A stretch of DNA of 64,000 nt, from assembly GCF_001426375.1 (NCBI RefSeq), contig NZ_LMEO01000045.1, positions 306,825 to 370,824 of the forward strand, given 5' to 3'. Every line of letters begins with the position of its first letter. Position 1 is the stretch's first letter. Under the pieces are notes generated by a model. The model was not told the DNA's origin. It ran no database searches and was given only the letters and a program-made list of their open reading frames with translations. A program made the translations under genes and the position numbers. Of the stretch, positions 17,091 through 26,142 are shown in pieces. Source of the stretch: Paenibacillus sp. Root444D2 (GTDB taxonomy: Bacteria; Bacillota; Bacilli; Paenibacillales; NBRC-103111).

Positions 17091-18230
17091 TTAATACAGA
17101 TGATACTGCTGTTTCATCTGTGCGAATTCCCGACTTTCGTCCCGAAATTGTTCCAACAACACCGAAACCTCTAACGGATCTTCACGGTACAACTTATCCC
17201 CGCACAATAAATCAATAAAAGGCCTGGACCCCTCTTTAAGAGGCGGCAGGAAAGAAAATTGTTCATAGTTACGCTTAATGGTATACATCAATGTGATCGC
17301 TGTTTCCAATGGCCGAATCGCTCGGGTATCCAACGCATGAAGCTGAACGCCGCTGCATGACTCTCCCTGAAATTTGGAAAAGGTCGGCTTAAAATAGACC
17401 GGACGGAAAACGACTCCAGGCAGTTTCTTACGGTTCATGTCATCCGCCAGTTGTTGAGCGTCGATGAACGGGGCTCCTACGATTTCAAAAGGAACTGTGG
17501 TTCCTCTTCCTTCCGACATATTGGTGCCTTCAAATATACAGGTTCCTGGATACAGCAAAGCCGTGTCAAACCGGGGAATGCCCAAAGAGGGCATCACCCA
17601 GTGCCGATCGGTATCGCCGAACTGCATCTCCCGCTCCCAGCCCTCAGCACGTATCACATGCAGATCACAATGCCAGTTCATCTGATCGTTAGCCATAGTG
17701 GCCACCTCACCTACAGTTAGACCGTAACGCACACAAAGCGGATAATTGCCAACAAAAGATTGATAGTCCTGCTTTAAAATGTTACCTTCTACCGTCACCC
17801 CGTCCAGTGGGTTGATCCGGTCCAAAATGACAAATGGCTTGCCTGCTTTCGCACAATCTTCCAGAGCATACAGCATCGTATAAATAAAAGTGTAGTATCG
17901 TGTGCCCACATCCTGAATATCATAGACGACCATATCTACCTCATTCAGCATTTCCTGACTCATGCGCTTGGAATCCTTACTGTACAAGCTATACACCGGT
18001 ACCTGTGTGATTGGGTCCAGATACGTTTCTACCATAGCGCCTGCTGCTTGATCTCCACGCACACCATGTTCCGGTGAAAACAGGGCTGTGAGATTGAAAT
18101 TCTCATGCAAAATTTGAATGGTGGAAACGAAGTCATTGGTTAAGCCGGTAGGTGCCGTAATTAGTCCCAATCGTTTCCCTTTAAATAGATGAGTGTACTG
18201 CTCAATGCAATCGATACCGTTTCTGATCAT
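17091..18230 (-). CDS. namZ: DUF1343 (NamZ/YbbC-like) exo-beta-N-acetylmuramidase
   Basis: Member of the DUF1343 / GH171 family, whose studied member in Bacillus subtilis (NamZ) removes MurNAc from the non-reducing end of peptidoglycan fragments. 379 residues. Family marks: RLGLITAPTGLTNDF, FSPEHGVRGDQAAG, MVVYDIQDVGTRYYTFIYTM, LDRINPLDG and YPGTCIFEGTNMSEGRGTT, all intact. The protein begins right at the catalytic domain with no signal peptide, and AGGAGG is correctly placed before the ATG, so it is probably cytoplasmic, unlike the secreted B. subtilis enzyme. It lies beside the murQ/murR locus, from which it is separated by 800 bases of repeats. Confidence 0.85.
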   Translation of the reverse strand: MIRNGIDCIEQYTHLFKGKRLGLITAPTGLTNDFVSTIQILHENFNLTALFSPEHGVRGDQAAGAMVETYLDPITQVPVYSLYSKDSKRMSQEMLNEVDMVVYDIQDVGTRYYTFIYTMLYALEDCAKAGKPFVILDRINPLDGVTVEGNILKQDYQSFVGNYPLCVRYGLTVGEVATMANDQMNWHCDLHVIRAEGWEREMQFGDTDRHWVMPSLGIPRFDTALLYPGTCIFEGTNMSEGRGTTVPFEIVGAPFIDAQQLADDMNRKKLPGVVFRPVYFKPTFSKFQGESCSGVQLHALDTRAIRPLETAITLMYTIKRNYEQFSFLPPLKEGSRPFIDLLCGDKLYREDPLEVSVLLEQFRDESREFAQMKQQYHLY

Positions 18231-18430
18231 AGCTGCCTCCTACTTTTTGTTTGATAAAAGAAAAACGAATTATGCCATCCTAGGTGAGTAGTTGATGCCG
18301 AGCAAATTTTGACGCGCTCGAATCCTGGGTACGCGTTATAGCACCGCGCATGGCGGTGGTCAACTCAACTTCGCCCAAGATATTTGGTCAACCCCACTTT
18401 TCGCCTAAGATATCTTGCTCCTCCCTGAAA

Positions 18431-18614
18431 TGTTGTACGTTGTACAACAATAGACAAGAGAATCCACGAAATCCTCGCGAATGTTGCAGAAAATACAACA
18501 ATTTTAACCAAAAGTAACCTTTTAGCGAGAAATATGGCTAAATTGTTGTACACCGTACAACAGTTTCAGCTTATCCTGAAGAAACTGAGGAGAATTGTTG
18601 TATGAAGTACAACT
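18431..18614. repeat. 184-bp four-dyad repeat element, copy A
   Basis: Four 19-bp dyads of consensus TGTTGTA-N5-TACAACA start at 18431, 18482, 18544 and 18596 (steps of 51, 62 and 52 bases). Copy B at 29064-29247 has the same four dyads at exactly the same steps. The 43-base segment between dyads 2 and 3 is 25/43 identical between copies and keeps TTTNGCGANAAAT. No coding frame. The rest of the 18231-19032 gap holds a short direct repeat (around 18361 and 18389), a heptamer tract and a terminator-like hairpin. Confidence 0.85.
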
Positions 18615-18650
18615 TGCCTACCTATTTCCTAACTACTAACCCCAAGCTCC

Positions 18651-18776
18651 TACTTACTACTTAACTACTTACTACTTACTACTTACTACTTACTACTTAC
18701 TACTTACTGACAACTGACTACTGACTTCTGACTTCTGACTTCTAACTTCTAACTTCTGACTACTAACTCCTACCTC
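18651..18776. repeat. heptamer microsatellite (TACTTAC/TGACTTC type)
   Basis: A run of about nine 7-bp units of ACTACTT type (18651-18715) grades into degenerate TGACTTC and TAACTTC units to about 18776. Purine/pyrimidine-skewed, non-coding, next to repeat element A. Confidence 0.8.
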
Positions 18777-18857
18777 TACTTCTCTTCCAACATCTAACTT
18801 CTAACAACAAACTACTAACTCCCACTTTCCCCACTCACTTCCCCTACAAACCAGAAA

Positions 18858-18890
18858 ACAAAAAACAGAATCATCACTTTACCGAGTGAT
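18858..18890 (-). terminator. possible terminator downstream of the PIG-L gene
   Basis: Minus strand: ATCACT-CGGTAAAGT-GAT type stem (18873-18890) followed by TCTGTTTTTTGTTTT. It lies about 140 bases after the stop at 19033; short stem, moderate support. Confidence 0.5.
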
Positions 18891-19032
18891 TATCTATGTA
18901 AAATTCCCTTATGCCATGTTGCAAACTATGCAAATCGAAGGTCATCTACCCTTTACCCATCCCCAAATTGAGAAAACCTCCAACGAGACCATTCAAGAAT
19001 GAGCGGCCGCGTGTAGAGGTTGGTTTTATTTT

Positions 19033-19740
19033 TTATAATTCAGTTTGGATGACACGCATATTTTCTTCTGGAATCATGAAGGTTTGTGCATATTGCTTTC
19101 TGGCTTCAATCCCGCGGACACGCATTAAATGCTTGTAGTATTCCAGGTACTGGAAGGACTTGCTGCCTGTTACGAACCAGTGCGTGGAGACGGCCTTCAC
19201 CCATAGATCGAAGGCTTCTTGGTCATAGTCGACGTACACATACGGACGATAGTCGACGGCGTCCTCCCAGTTCTCGGCATAATACAATCTTTGCGCGAAA
19301 TGCGCGGGAAGCTCTCGCTCAAACGTCGGCAAGGCGGCAAAATAGCGGGCATCATTGACGATGCGGTGCGTAGTCATATGATCCTTGTGCATGCTGTTCT
19401 TCCAATGTGTAATAATAACGTTGGGACGAACTTGACGAATGACATCGCATACGCGAAAACGCATGTCCTGATCATCCTGCAGCTCACCGTCAGGAATATC
19501 GTCGAATACGAACGCTTCCCCGCCCAGCATCTCGGCAAAGGTTTTCGCCTCATTCACTTTCTGCACGCGATATTCGGCCATATCTTGTCCTGCCGGAACG
19601 CCGCGTTCACCTGCTGTCAGCGCTAGGGTCGCAATGCGGTCACCTTTCAAAAAGTGACTTGCCAGTACCCCTCCTGCCGTTAATTCGGCATCCCCAACAT
19701 GTCCACCGATAGCCAGAATCGTTAACTTTTGCTCGCTCAC
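19033..19740 (-). CDS. PIG-L/LmbE-family N-acetylglucosaminyl deacetylase
   Basis: Zinc-dependent deacetylase of the PIG-L (BshB/MshB) family, 235 residues, cytoplasmic. The N-terminal metal motif reads GGHVGDAE instead of the usual AHPDDE but keeps the His and Asp spacing; the second metal-binding part is MHKDHMTTH. It starts with GTG at 19740 immediately after the TGA of the GNAT gene, with GGGAG nine bases upstream. Last gene of the murQ-ABC operon. Inferred job: removal of the N-acetyl group from GlcNAc, MurNAc or a phosphorylated disaccharide; the bacillithiol enzyme BshB is the main alternative, but the context argues for a catabolic role. Confidence 0.82.
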   Translation of the reverse strand: MSEQKLTILAIGGHVGDAELTAGGVLASHFLKGDRIATLALTAGERGVPAGQDMAEYRVQKVNEAKTFAEMLGGEAFVFDDIPDGELQDDQDMRFRVCDVIRQVRPNVIITHWKNSMHKDHMTTHRIVNDARYFAALPTFERELPAHFAQRLYYAENWEDAVDYRPYVYVDYDQEAFDLWVKAVSTHWFVTGSKSFQYLEYYKHLMRVRGIEARKQYAQTFMIPEENMRVIQTEL

Positions 19741-20709
19741 TCACACAAACTCCCTTCTCATAACAGAAAATTGTTTGACGGTTGTAAAGCCTGCCTTCTC
19801 GTAAATGCGGATAGCCGGATTCGTACTACCCGTATAGAGCGACATGTAGTCGGTTCCGATCGAACGAAAAGCTTCACATAACTTAAAGAATAAAATGCTG
19901 CCTAACCCGTGTCCCTCATGATCAGGAAGCACGCCGATCCCAGCAAAATAACCCCGGCCGTTGTCCTGACGGATGACCGGACCAGCAAATCCGATAACCT
20001 TGCCTTTATATGCAGCAATAACGACCGGCACACCTTCTGCCGTGCTCTGCCCAATTTCCCTCTGCCATAAAAGATTATTAAATCCATTCAGCATTTCATC
20101 CACGCCATCATGCTTTTCCGGGTCGAACAATTCCACTGTGTAGCCATCAACTGCGGCCTTATTTTCCTTGGCTCTGATATCCTCTGGTATGGTGAAACCG
20201 TCCAGCTTCAAATACATGGCGCACTCTATGGCGCGTTCCACATACCCTGCCTGCAGCAAAAATGCATACAATTTACTTTCAATCGGCACGCCCGGAGCAT
20301 TGTTATGCTCATGCTTCGGTGTCCCCGGTATATACCACGGCAATAACATCGGATTAAAAAATAAGACATCGCCTTGCTTTTTTCCCAGCTGCTGAAAGCG
20401 ACGCTCCAAAGCGATAAGCATGCCTTGATAGTTCTCATCGGTTTTGTCGTCTTCAGCTAAAACAATGCAGGTGATGTATCCCGCCACTTCCCCAAGCGGC
20501 AGATCTTCCCCTGTGCAGCCGCAGGCAAAGCCTTTGACTTCATTTTGTTCCAGTAACACAAAAGCATTTTGACTATCAAAATAAGGGTTGGCCGTGAAGA
20601 TACGCTCAAAGGTTTGTTCGGTAAGCTCCTTGTAGCCTTCTTTCACGGCTTCTTCATTCCATAAGTCAATGACCGCCTGACGATATTGTTGATCCCAAGA
20701 CACAATCAT
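19741..20709 (-). CDS. tandem GNAT-domain N-acetyltransferase
   Basis: Cytoplasmic acetyltransferase-like protein, 322 residues, apparently with two GNAT halves: about 1-140 (VLLEQNEVKGFACGC) and about 175-322, where the second carries a well-formed acetyl-CoA loop in YFAGIGVLPDHEGHGLGSILF and the closing NPAIRIYEKAGFTTVKQFSVM. The layout resembles MshD-type double-GNAT proteins. It sits between the ABC permeases and the PIG-L deacetylase with no gap to the latter. An acetylase paired with a deacetylase of amino sugars is suggestive, but the substrate is not known. Confidence 0.82.
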   Translation of the reverse strand: MIVSWDQQYRQAVIDLWNEEAVKEGYKELTEQTFERIFTANPYFDSQNAFVLLEQNEVKGFACGCTGEDLPLGEVAGYITCIVLAEDDKTDENYQGMLIALERRFQQLGKKQGDVLFFNPMLLPWYIPGTPKHEHNNAPGVPIESKLYAFLLQAGYVERAIECAMYLKLDGFTIPEDIRAKENKAAVDGYTVELFDPEKHDGVDEMLNGFNNLLWQREIGQSTAEGVPVVIAAYKGKVIGFAGPVIRQDNGRGYFAGIGVLPDHEGHGLGSILFFKLCEAFRSIGTDYMSLYTGSTNPAIRIYEKAGFTTVKQFSVMRREFV

Positions 20710-20743
20710 GCTGAAGTTATACCTCCCCCGCGCGCGGCTAGTA

Positions 20744-21604
20744 TTAACCCTTCACCGCACCAACCGTTACACCTTCTAAGAAATACTTTTGCAAGCTGAA
20801 GAAAAGAATAAACATCGGCAGTGCAGAGATCGTAGCACCCGCCATCATCGGCGCGATAAACGTCGTATTGGCGAAGCGGAAGTTTTTGAGTCCAACTTGG
20901 ATCGTCTGCATATCCATCGTATTGGTCACAAGAAGCGGCCAGAAGAATGTGTTCCAGCTATCCATAAACGTTAGAATCGCCATGACGGCGAGTACGGTTT
21001 TGGACAAAGGCAGAATGATTCTCCAATAGATCGTGAACTGGCTGCACCCTTCGATCTTGGCGCTTTCCATAATCTCGTTCGGGATGCTGCTCATAAATTG
21101 TTTAGCCAGAAAAATATTATATACCGTAACGATACCCGGCATAATTAACGCGCTGTACGTATTTTGCAGCTCGAACACGTTAACAACCAGAATATACAAA
21201 GGAACTTGCGTAACTTGGTAAGGAATCATCATCGAGACAAGCAGCACAGCAAACAGCACGCCTCTCCCTTTAAAACGAAGTTTAGAAAATGCATAACCGG
21301 CCATGCTGGCAAAAATAACATTGGACACCATCACGGTAGTCGCCACGATCAGAGAGTTCAAAATCCAACGATACGAATACTCACTGTAATCAAAGAAAAA
21401 TTTAAAGGAAGCGAATGTAAACTTGCTTGGTAAAATGGAGTAGCTCACCGCTCCGGCCTCAACCGGATCAGCAAAGGATGAAATGACCATGAAATAGATC
21501 GGAAATATCGTCGCCAAAGCAAAAAGTAGAAGGGCGATAAAAATGATTGAATTACGTATGGTTTTTACTCTAGGTTTTCCTGCATGATTGCTGTATAAAG
21601 CCAT
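20744..21604 (-). CDS. MalG-type sugar ABC transporter permease (amino-sugar importer)
   Basis: Second permease of a CUT1 carbohydrate importer, 286 residues with about six TM helices. The EAA loop reads MESAKIEGCSQFTIYWRIILP near residues 185-205; the C-terminus QKYFLEGVTVGAVKG is typical. It follows the MalF-type gene by 16 bases and precedes the GNAT gene by 34. With the binding protein at 22624-24066 it forms an importer lacking its own ATPase, as in many Bacillota that share MsmX. Confidence 0.93.
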   Translation of the reverse strand: MALYSNHAGKPRVKTIRNSIIFIALLLFALATIFPIYFMVISSFADPVEAGAVSYSILPSKFTFASFKFFFDYSEYSYRWILNSLIVATTVMVSNVIFASMAGYAFSKLRFKGRGVLFAVLLVSMMIPYQVTQVPLYILVVNVFELQNTYSALIMPGIVTVYNIFLAKQFMSSIPNEIMESAKIEGCSQFTIYWRIILPLSKTVLAVMAILTFMDSWNTFFWPLLVTNTMDMQTIQVGLKNFRFANTTFIAPMMAGATISALPMFILFFSLQKYFLEGVTVGAVKG

Positions 21605-21620
21605 TTTTTATCCCCCGCTC

Positions 21621-22526
21621 TTAATACTCGACGTCTTTCCCTGCATATTTGAACTGAATAACCGAAATTCCCGCGATAATAACAGCTAGAATCAGCGATT
21701 GCGCCGCGGCTTTACCGAATTCAAAGTAAGTAAATGCATTATTGAAAATCAGCAGACCCACCATGGTAGTCGCATTGTTCGGACCGCCACCGGTCATGAG
21801 GTACGCGTTTTGGAACACTTGGAAAGAACCGATAACACCCGTTACCAAAAGGAATAATGTAGCTGGTTTCAAAGAAGGAACAACGATGTGCCACAGCTTT
21901 TGAAAAAAGTTCGCTCCGTCCATTTCCGCTGCCTCGTAATACGTATCATCAATACCGAGTAGACCGGCCAGGTAGATGATAATGCTTGTGCCATGACTGG
22001 ACAACCAGGACATCAGAACCAAAGAAAACATCGCTGTTTTGCTTGATCCGAGCCAGTTCTGATTGGTAAAGCCAAAGAAATGAATGAACTGATTCAAAAT
22101 TCCGCCTTCCATTGGATCGAAGATCCAAAGCCATACGACGGATAAAGCAACACCTGAAGCCACAACAGGCAAGTAATAGACACCTTTGAAAAAGCCCTGC
22201 GTTTTTTTCCTGAGTGGCAGAATTAATATAGCGATTACCATGGACAAGAACAAGTTAACAGGTACTGTCAAAAGCGTATAGACGACGGTATTGCGCATGG
22301 CTTGCCAAAACAAACCATCTTTCACTGTAGAGACATAATTGTCGAATCCAACATAGGTGGAACCAAGAGGCTTGTATTCTTGGAGACTAATGATAAACGC
22401 GCTTACGACCGGGTATGCGGTGAACATCGCAAAAACGACCAAAGCCACAGCAATGAATGCATATCCCCACGCACCTTCTCCTTTGATTCTCCTTCTTTTC
22501 ATCGGTTTAGCGATATTCGTTGCCAT
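21621..22526 (-). CDS. MalF-type sugar ABC transporter permease (amino-sugar importer)
   Basis: First permease of the importer, 301 residues. Basic N-terminus (MKRRRIKGEG), TM1 about 18-42, periplasm-facing loop with LQEYKPLGSTYVGFDNY, EAA loop YEAAEMDGANFFQKLWHIVVP near residues 205-225, typical final stretch QFKYAGKDVEY. Located directly after the binding-protein gene, from which it is separated by 97 bases holding a hairpin. The operon context (murQ first) points to MurNAc, GlcNAc or a peptidoglycan disaccharide as cargo (inference). Confidence 0.93.
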   Translation of the reverse strand: MATNIAKPMKRRRIKGEGAWGYAFIAVALVVFAMFTAYPVVSAFIISLQEYKPLGSTYVGFDNYVSTVKDGLFWQAMRNTVVYTLLTVPVNLFLSMVIAILILPLRKKTQGFFKGVYYLPVVASGVALSVVWLWIFDPMEGGILNQFIHFFGFTNQNWLGSSKTAMFSLVLMSWLSSHGTSIIIYLAGLLGIDDTYYEAAEMDGANFFQKLWHIVVPSLKPATLFLLVTGVIGSFQVFQNAYLMTGGGPNNATTMVGLLIFNNAFTYFEFGKAAAQSLILAVIIAGISVIQFKYAGKDVEY

Positions 22527-22573
22527 ACTCTAACCCCCAAACCCCGTTTCAGAAAACTCGGATTAAAATAGTT

Positions 22574-22607
22574 CGGATAGCCGCGTAACATGCATCACGA
22601 CTATCCG
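22574..22607 (-). other. intercistronic hairpin after the binding-protein gene
   Basis: CGGATAG (22574-22580) pairs with CTATCCG (22601-22607), extended by partial pairing inside. On the minus strand it is followed by AACTATTTT, a poor T run, so it is more likely a partial terminator or mRNA stabiliser between binding protein and permeases. Confidence 0.65.
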
Positions 22608-22623
22608 AGGTTACAACTTATGA

Positions 22624-24066
22624 TTAATCTTTTACAACACCGTCTGCGCCAAATGCAGCAATTGCAGCAGTTTTCACAGCTTCATACATCGCTTCAGGCG
22701 TAATTTCACCTGCGATCAGACCTTGGAACTTAGGCACGATAACTTCTGTTTCCAATTTAATCGCTTTAGCACCCAGTTCTGTCGGAATATCCGAACGAGC
22801 CGGTGTTGCATTTTTCAGCATGTAGTCCACAGCAGCGATGTTCTCAGGGCTTCTGTCAATTTTCATGCTTTCAGCCGCTTTTTTACCGCTTTGCGTAATG
22901 TGAGCAGAAAACAGATCACTGTTTGTTGCTGCAGCATTTTTACCGCTAGCTAAGAAGTAAGCCGCTTTTACGACATTCGCTTTGTGCTCAGCAGTCGGTT
23001 CCTTTTTACCGCGGAACGTCATGTAACCGTCAACGACAGTAGCGAATGATGGTTTTGCACCTTGGAAAGTCGGAGCCGGCAATACCACATAATCAACCGG
23101 GATGGAATCTTTTACAGCGCTTGCATCAGCTGCTTTAAGTTTTGCGTTATTAGTTTTAGCGGAATTCTCAAACACCGCAAGACCTTTACCTGTGATCATC
23201 GTTTGACCTGTCAGGAACATGTTCCAACGTTTACCAGCGTCTACAGAGCTAAGCTCTTTCGGCATGGAGCCGTCATCGATCAACGCACGAAGATCTTTCA
23301 GAAGACCTAAGTAGTTTTTGCTAGTGTAAGCATATTTCAAATCTTTATTAAACGCGTGAGGCATGCCCGCATTTTTCGCCATGATACCCAAGTAGTCAAC
23401 GGCTGCAACGCCCTTCACCGCGAACACGAAACCATAGCGTGTTTTGCCGTTTTCAGTTACGACGCCTTTTTTGACCGCTTGACGGAATTCATCGTACGTC
23501 CAACCGCTCGTTTGTACTTTTTTCCAATCAATGCCTGCCTTTTCCAGGTACGCTTTGTTGCCGCCGAGTGCGTGAACTTCCATGTACGCCGGGAAGCCGT
23601 AAAGACCTTTTCCGTTCTTCATGTATTCAAGCGGAGCTTTATCATAATCGTTAATCATTTCAGGAGTTGCTGAATCCGTAATGTCCATGAGCAATCCTTG
23701 CTGCAGATACTTAGGAATGCCGTCAGAGCCTCCGAACGCAATATCTGGCGGGCTGCCTGCATTCACTTGCGTATCCAATTTCTGTTTCATATCTTCCCAG
23801 CTTGCTGGTTCGATTTTCAATGTCAGATTCGGATACAATGCCGTAAAGTCTTTGGACATTTGTTCGAAAGTCTTTTGGTAGTTCGGTGAAACTGGCGGCA
23901 GCAAAGCCGTAATGGTGTCTTTAGCAGTTGAGGCGCCGGCAGTAGCCGCTGGAGCAGGCGTGCCTGCTGGTGTAGTTGTTGCTTTCGTGCCGGAAGTACC
24001 ACCACAAGCTGTTAAAGCCATGGTTAAAGCTACGACGGATGCTAATACGGGCATTTTTCTTTTCAT
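22624..24066 (-). CDS. sugar-binding lipoprotein of the amino-sugar ABC importer
   Basis: Extracellular solute-binding lipoprotein, 480 residues. Signal peptide with lipobox ALTAC, lipidated Cys21, then a low-complexity Gly/Thr/Ala/Pro linker (about 22-50) and a family-1 binding fold beginning DTITALLPPVSPNYQKTF. RBS GGAGGT is 7-8 bases before the ATG, and a perfect hairpin lies just upstream (24093-24111). Second gene of the operon after murQ. Cargo is inferred from murQ and murR; the low-complexity linker is a membrane tether. Confidence 0.9.
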   Translation of the reverse strand: MKRKMPVLASVVALTMALTACGGTSGTKATTTPAGTPAPAATAGASTAKDTITALLPPVSPNYQKTFEQMSKDFTALYPNLTLKIEPASWEDMKQKLDTQVNAGSPPDIAFGGSDGIPKYLQQGLLMDITDSATPEMINDYDKAPLEYMKNGKGLYGFPAYMEVHALGGNKAYLEKAGIDWKKVQTSGWTYDEFRQAVKKGVVTENGKTRYGFVFAVKGVAAVDYLGIMAKNAGMPHAFNKDLKYAYTSKNYLGLLKDLRALIDDGSMPKELSSVDAGKRWNMFLTGQTMITGKGLAVFENSAKTNNAKLKAADASAVKDSIPVDYVVLPAPTFQGAKPSFATVVDGYMTFRGKKEPTAEHKANVVKAAYFLASGKNAAATNSDLFSAHITQSGKKAAESMKIDRSPENIAAVDYMLKNATPARSDIPTELGAKAIKLETEVIVPKFQGLIAGEITPEAMYEAVKTAAIAAFGADGVVKD

Positions 24067-24092
24067 GAAAATAGACCTCCATTTATGGGGAT

Positions 24093-24111
24093 CTTTGAGC
24101 GTAGCTCAAAG
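24093..24111 (-). other. hairpin in the leader of the binding-protein gene
   Basis: Perfect 8-bp stem CTTTGAGC-GTA-GCTCAAAG between murQ and the binding-protein gene, 14 bases before its ribosome binding site. No T run; may raise 5' mRNA stability of the binding-protein cistron. Confidence 0.55.
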
Positions 24112-24136
24112 GTCTCTCCTTTTTATATTAAGTATT

Positions 24137-25051
24137 TCAAACAACTTTGCTAAAAGTACGTATGGCTGTTTTCAATCGGCCGTCACATTGATTCAATGCT
24201 CGTTCTGCCTCCGCTGCATCCAAACCGGTTTTTATCATCATAATCGCTAATTTACAATTCATGGAAGCGCTTTCCAAATGGGCAATAGCGCACTCTTCAT
24301 CTACCCCTGTTGCTGCCCTAATGATTCGAACAGAACGATCATACAATTTGATATTACTTGCCTTCATATCTACCATGAGGTTGTTATACGTCTTTCCAAG
24401 CTTCACCATCGTACAGGTCGTCAGCATGTTTAGAACCAGCTTCTGTGCTGTCCCCGCTTTCAATCGGGTAGATCCCATAATTGCTTCCGGCCCCACCACT
24501 GGCGCAATACAAACATCACAGACAGGCTCTAATTTCGAATTTTTGTTATTCACTACGCCGATCGTTGCTGCACCAATTTCCTTTGCTTTTTTTAAACTGG
24601 CAATGACGAATTGTGCGCTTCCACTGGCCGTAATTCCGATAACAGCATCCTTGTCTGTCACACCGCACCGTTCAATGAGTGCGATCCCCTCCTCCGCGTT
24701 GTCCTCAAAACCTTCAACTGCAATTCTTAGCGCCCCATCGCCACCGGCGATATGACCTTGCACCAGCATGGGGTCAATACCAAAAGTAGGAGGACATTCA
24801 GAAGCGTCGAGCACACCGAGTCTGCCAGAAGATCCAGCCCCTACGTAGAACATTCTGCCACCGTTTTTTAGAACATGATGTAAAATATCAACCGCTTTCA
24901 TAATTTGCGGTATTTCTGCTCCCACAGCAGCGGGAACCTCAGCATCCTGCTCATTCATTAAACGCAGCATTTGTTCCGTTGTACATTCATCCATAACCAG
25001 TGTTTTCTCGTTAATCTCTTCCGTAGTCAACCCCGACAGATACTCATCCAT
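24137..25051 (-). CDS. murQ: N-acetylmuramic acid 6-phosphate etherase MurQ
   Basis: Cleaves the lactyl ether of MurNAc-6-phosphate to give GlcNAc-6-phosphate and D-lactate in the cytoplasm; key step of MurNAc recycling. 304 residues, full length. SIS-fold with GAGSSGRLGVLDASECPPTFG (about 72-92), the GGDGALRIAVEGFEDN stretch with the second catalytic Glu, and GITASGSAQFV. ATG at 25051 follows TAGGAGG. First gene of the operon running down to 19033, under a good promoter at 25091-25119. Its presence shows that the cell makes MurNAc-6-P, yet no PTS MurP gene is seen; the BadF-type kinase at 27636 could supply it. Confidence 0.96.
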   Translation of the reverse strand: MDEYLSGLTTEEINEKTLVMDECTTEQMLRLMNEQDAEVPAAVGAEIPQIMKAVDILHHVLKNGGRMFYVGAGSSGRLGVLDASECPPTFGIDPMLVQGHIAGGDGALRIAVEGFEDNAEEGIALIERCGVTDKDAVIGITASGSAQFVIASLKKAKEIGAATIGVVNNKNSKLEPVCDVCIAPVVGPEAIMGSTRLKAGTAQKLVLNMLTTCTMVKLGKTYNNLMVDMKASNIKLYDRSVRIIRAATGVDEECAIAHLESASMNCKLAIMMIKTGLDAAEAERALNQCDGRLKTAIRTFSKVV

Positions 25052-25090
25052 AGCCTTCCTCCTATCCTGTTTGCTACAATTTCTAATTTC

Positions 25091-25119
25091 ATACTAGCGA
25101 AAAATTTCATGATGGTCAA
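25091..25119 (-). promoter_or_regulatory. sigma-A promoter of the murQ-ABC-GNAT-deacetylase operon
   Basis: Minus strand TTGACC (25114-25119), exactly 17 bases, TAGTAT (25091-25096), about 40 bases before murQ. The spacer contains GAAAAATTTC, a 10-bp palindrome resembling the candidate MurR sites nearby. Confidence 0.75.
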
Positions 25120-25127
25120 TAGTTTTT

Positions 25128-25140
25128 GAAATTTTATTTC
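25128..25140. promoter_or_regulatory. candidate MurR operator upstream of murQ
   Basis: Perfect dyad GAAAT-TTT-ATTTC just upstream of the -35 of the murQ promoter. A near copy, GAAATTTATTTTC, occurs at 26215-26227 upstream of the divergent GH4/kinase operon. RpiR-family regulators commonly bind such AAATTTC-type dyads, hence the assignment (inference). Confidence 0.5.
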
Positions 25141-25181
25141 TTATTACAATAAAGTTTTGATTTTTTATTTTATTTTACAAC

Positions 25182-25219
25182 AAAAAAAGACAACGACTTG
25201 ATCTTGCTAAGGCGTTGTC
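25182..25219 (-). terminator. rho-independent terminator of murR
   Basis: Minus strand: GACAACG ... CGTTGTC stem (25213-25219 with 25189-25195) followed by seven T, eight bases after the murR stop. It separates murR from the murQ promoter. Confidence 0.88.
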
Positions 25220-25227
25220 TTTGTCTT

Positions 25228-26094
25228 TTATTTACGATGCTTGCTGCTGGCTATAATATCATGCGTTTTAGCTAAATATTTCTTAACTTTCTTGTACTCC
25301 GCACTGGCTACACCCGCAAAAAGAATATCAATTACCGTCAGCATGGCAATTCGCGATCCCATGGCACCGCTTCTGATGGTTACCTCTGGTGTTGAGATGC
25401 TCAAGACGATATTCGCCTTATCTGCTAACTCGCTTTTATTATATTTGGTAATTGCAATAATACATGCGCCATTTTTTTTGGCTATTTCTAGCGAATCGAG
25501 AATTTCCACCGTACTGCCGGAATTCGAAATAAAGATGGCTACATCACTTTTGTCCATCAGCGTAGCTGCCGTGAGTTGGCTGTGCCCGTCCGTGTAGGTA
25601 TGGCACATCTTGTTAATCCTTGAAAATTTCTGCTCCGCATCGATACCGACCAGACCGGAAGCACCAATTCCGAAAAATGCAATACGGTTACTTTCACGCA
25701 GGACTTTTACAGCACGGGCTATTTCATTTTTATCAATGACACTGAGGGTGTCTTCAATAGATTTACTATTATTGCGAGAAATATTAGAGATAATGACAGA
25801 TAGATCATCCCCAGGTTGAATATCGGTGTACTGATCCTTCTCATCATCGTCCATAGATCCAATTGAAGCTGAGATACTTACAATAAAGTTCCGGTAACCT
25901 TTATACCCCATCGTTTTACAGAAACGAAGAACAGATGCGTCACTGGTCTTCGTCAGCCCGGCAAGGCTCTTAATCGAAAGATGCGGGATTTCCTCTAAAT
26001 TCTCCAAAATGTACTCGGCTACCAACTTCTCTACAGGAGTTAGGCTTTCTTTCATATCACGAATTTTTATCAAAATATTATCATTAATTGACAT
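25228..26094 (-). CDS. murR: MurR/RpiR-family transcriptional regulator
   Basis: Sugar-phosphate-responsive regulator, 288 residues. N-terminal RpiR HTH (about 1-80) with SLTPVEKLVAEYILENLEEIPHL-type opening and LTKTSDASVLRFCKTMGYKG, then an SIS domain (about 120-260) with FFGIGASGLVGIDAEQKFSRI and FISNSGSTVEILDSLE. In E. coli MurR represses murQP and responds to MurNAc-6-P. Here it lies between murQ (own terminator in between) and the divergent GH4/kinase operon, well placed to control both through the AAATTTC dyads. A promoter candidate is at 26143-26171. Confidence 0.9.
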   Translation of the reverse strand: MSINDNILIKIRDMKESLTPVEKLVAEYILENLEEIPHLSIKSLAGLTKTSDASVLRFCKTMGYKGYRNFIVSISASIGSMDDDEKDQYTDIQPGDDLSVIISNISRNNSKSIEDTLSVIDKNEIARAVKVLRESNRIAFFGIGASGLVGIDAEQKFSRINKMCHTYTDGHSQLTAATLMDKSDVAIFISNSGSTVEILDSLEIAKKNGACIIAITKYNKSELADKANIVLSISTPEVTIRSGAMGSRIAMLTVIDILFAGVASAEYKKVKKYLAKTHDIIASSKHRK

Positions 26095-26142
26095 ATATAT
26101 TATCTGTTCACCCTATTTTCTCTGAGCTAAAATTTTAATCTC

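Noticed and set aside
18365..18553. 62-codon minus-strand open frame across dyad element A
   Set aside because: It runs through the repeats, has no ribosome binding site or recognisable product, and copy B has no matching frame.
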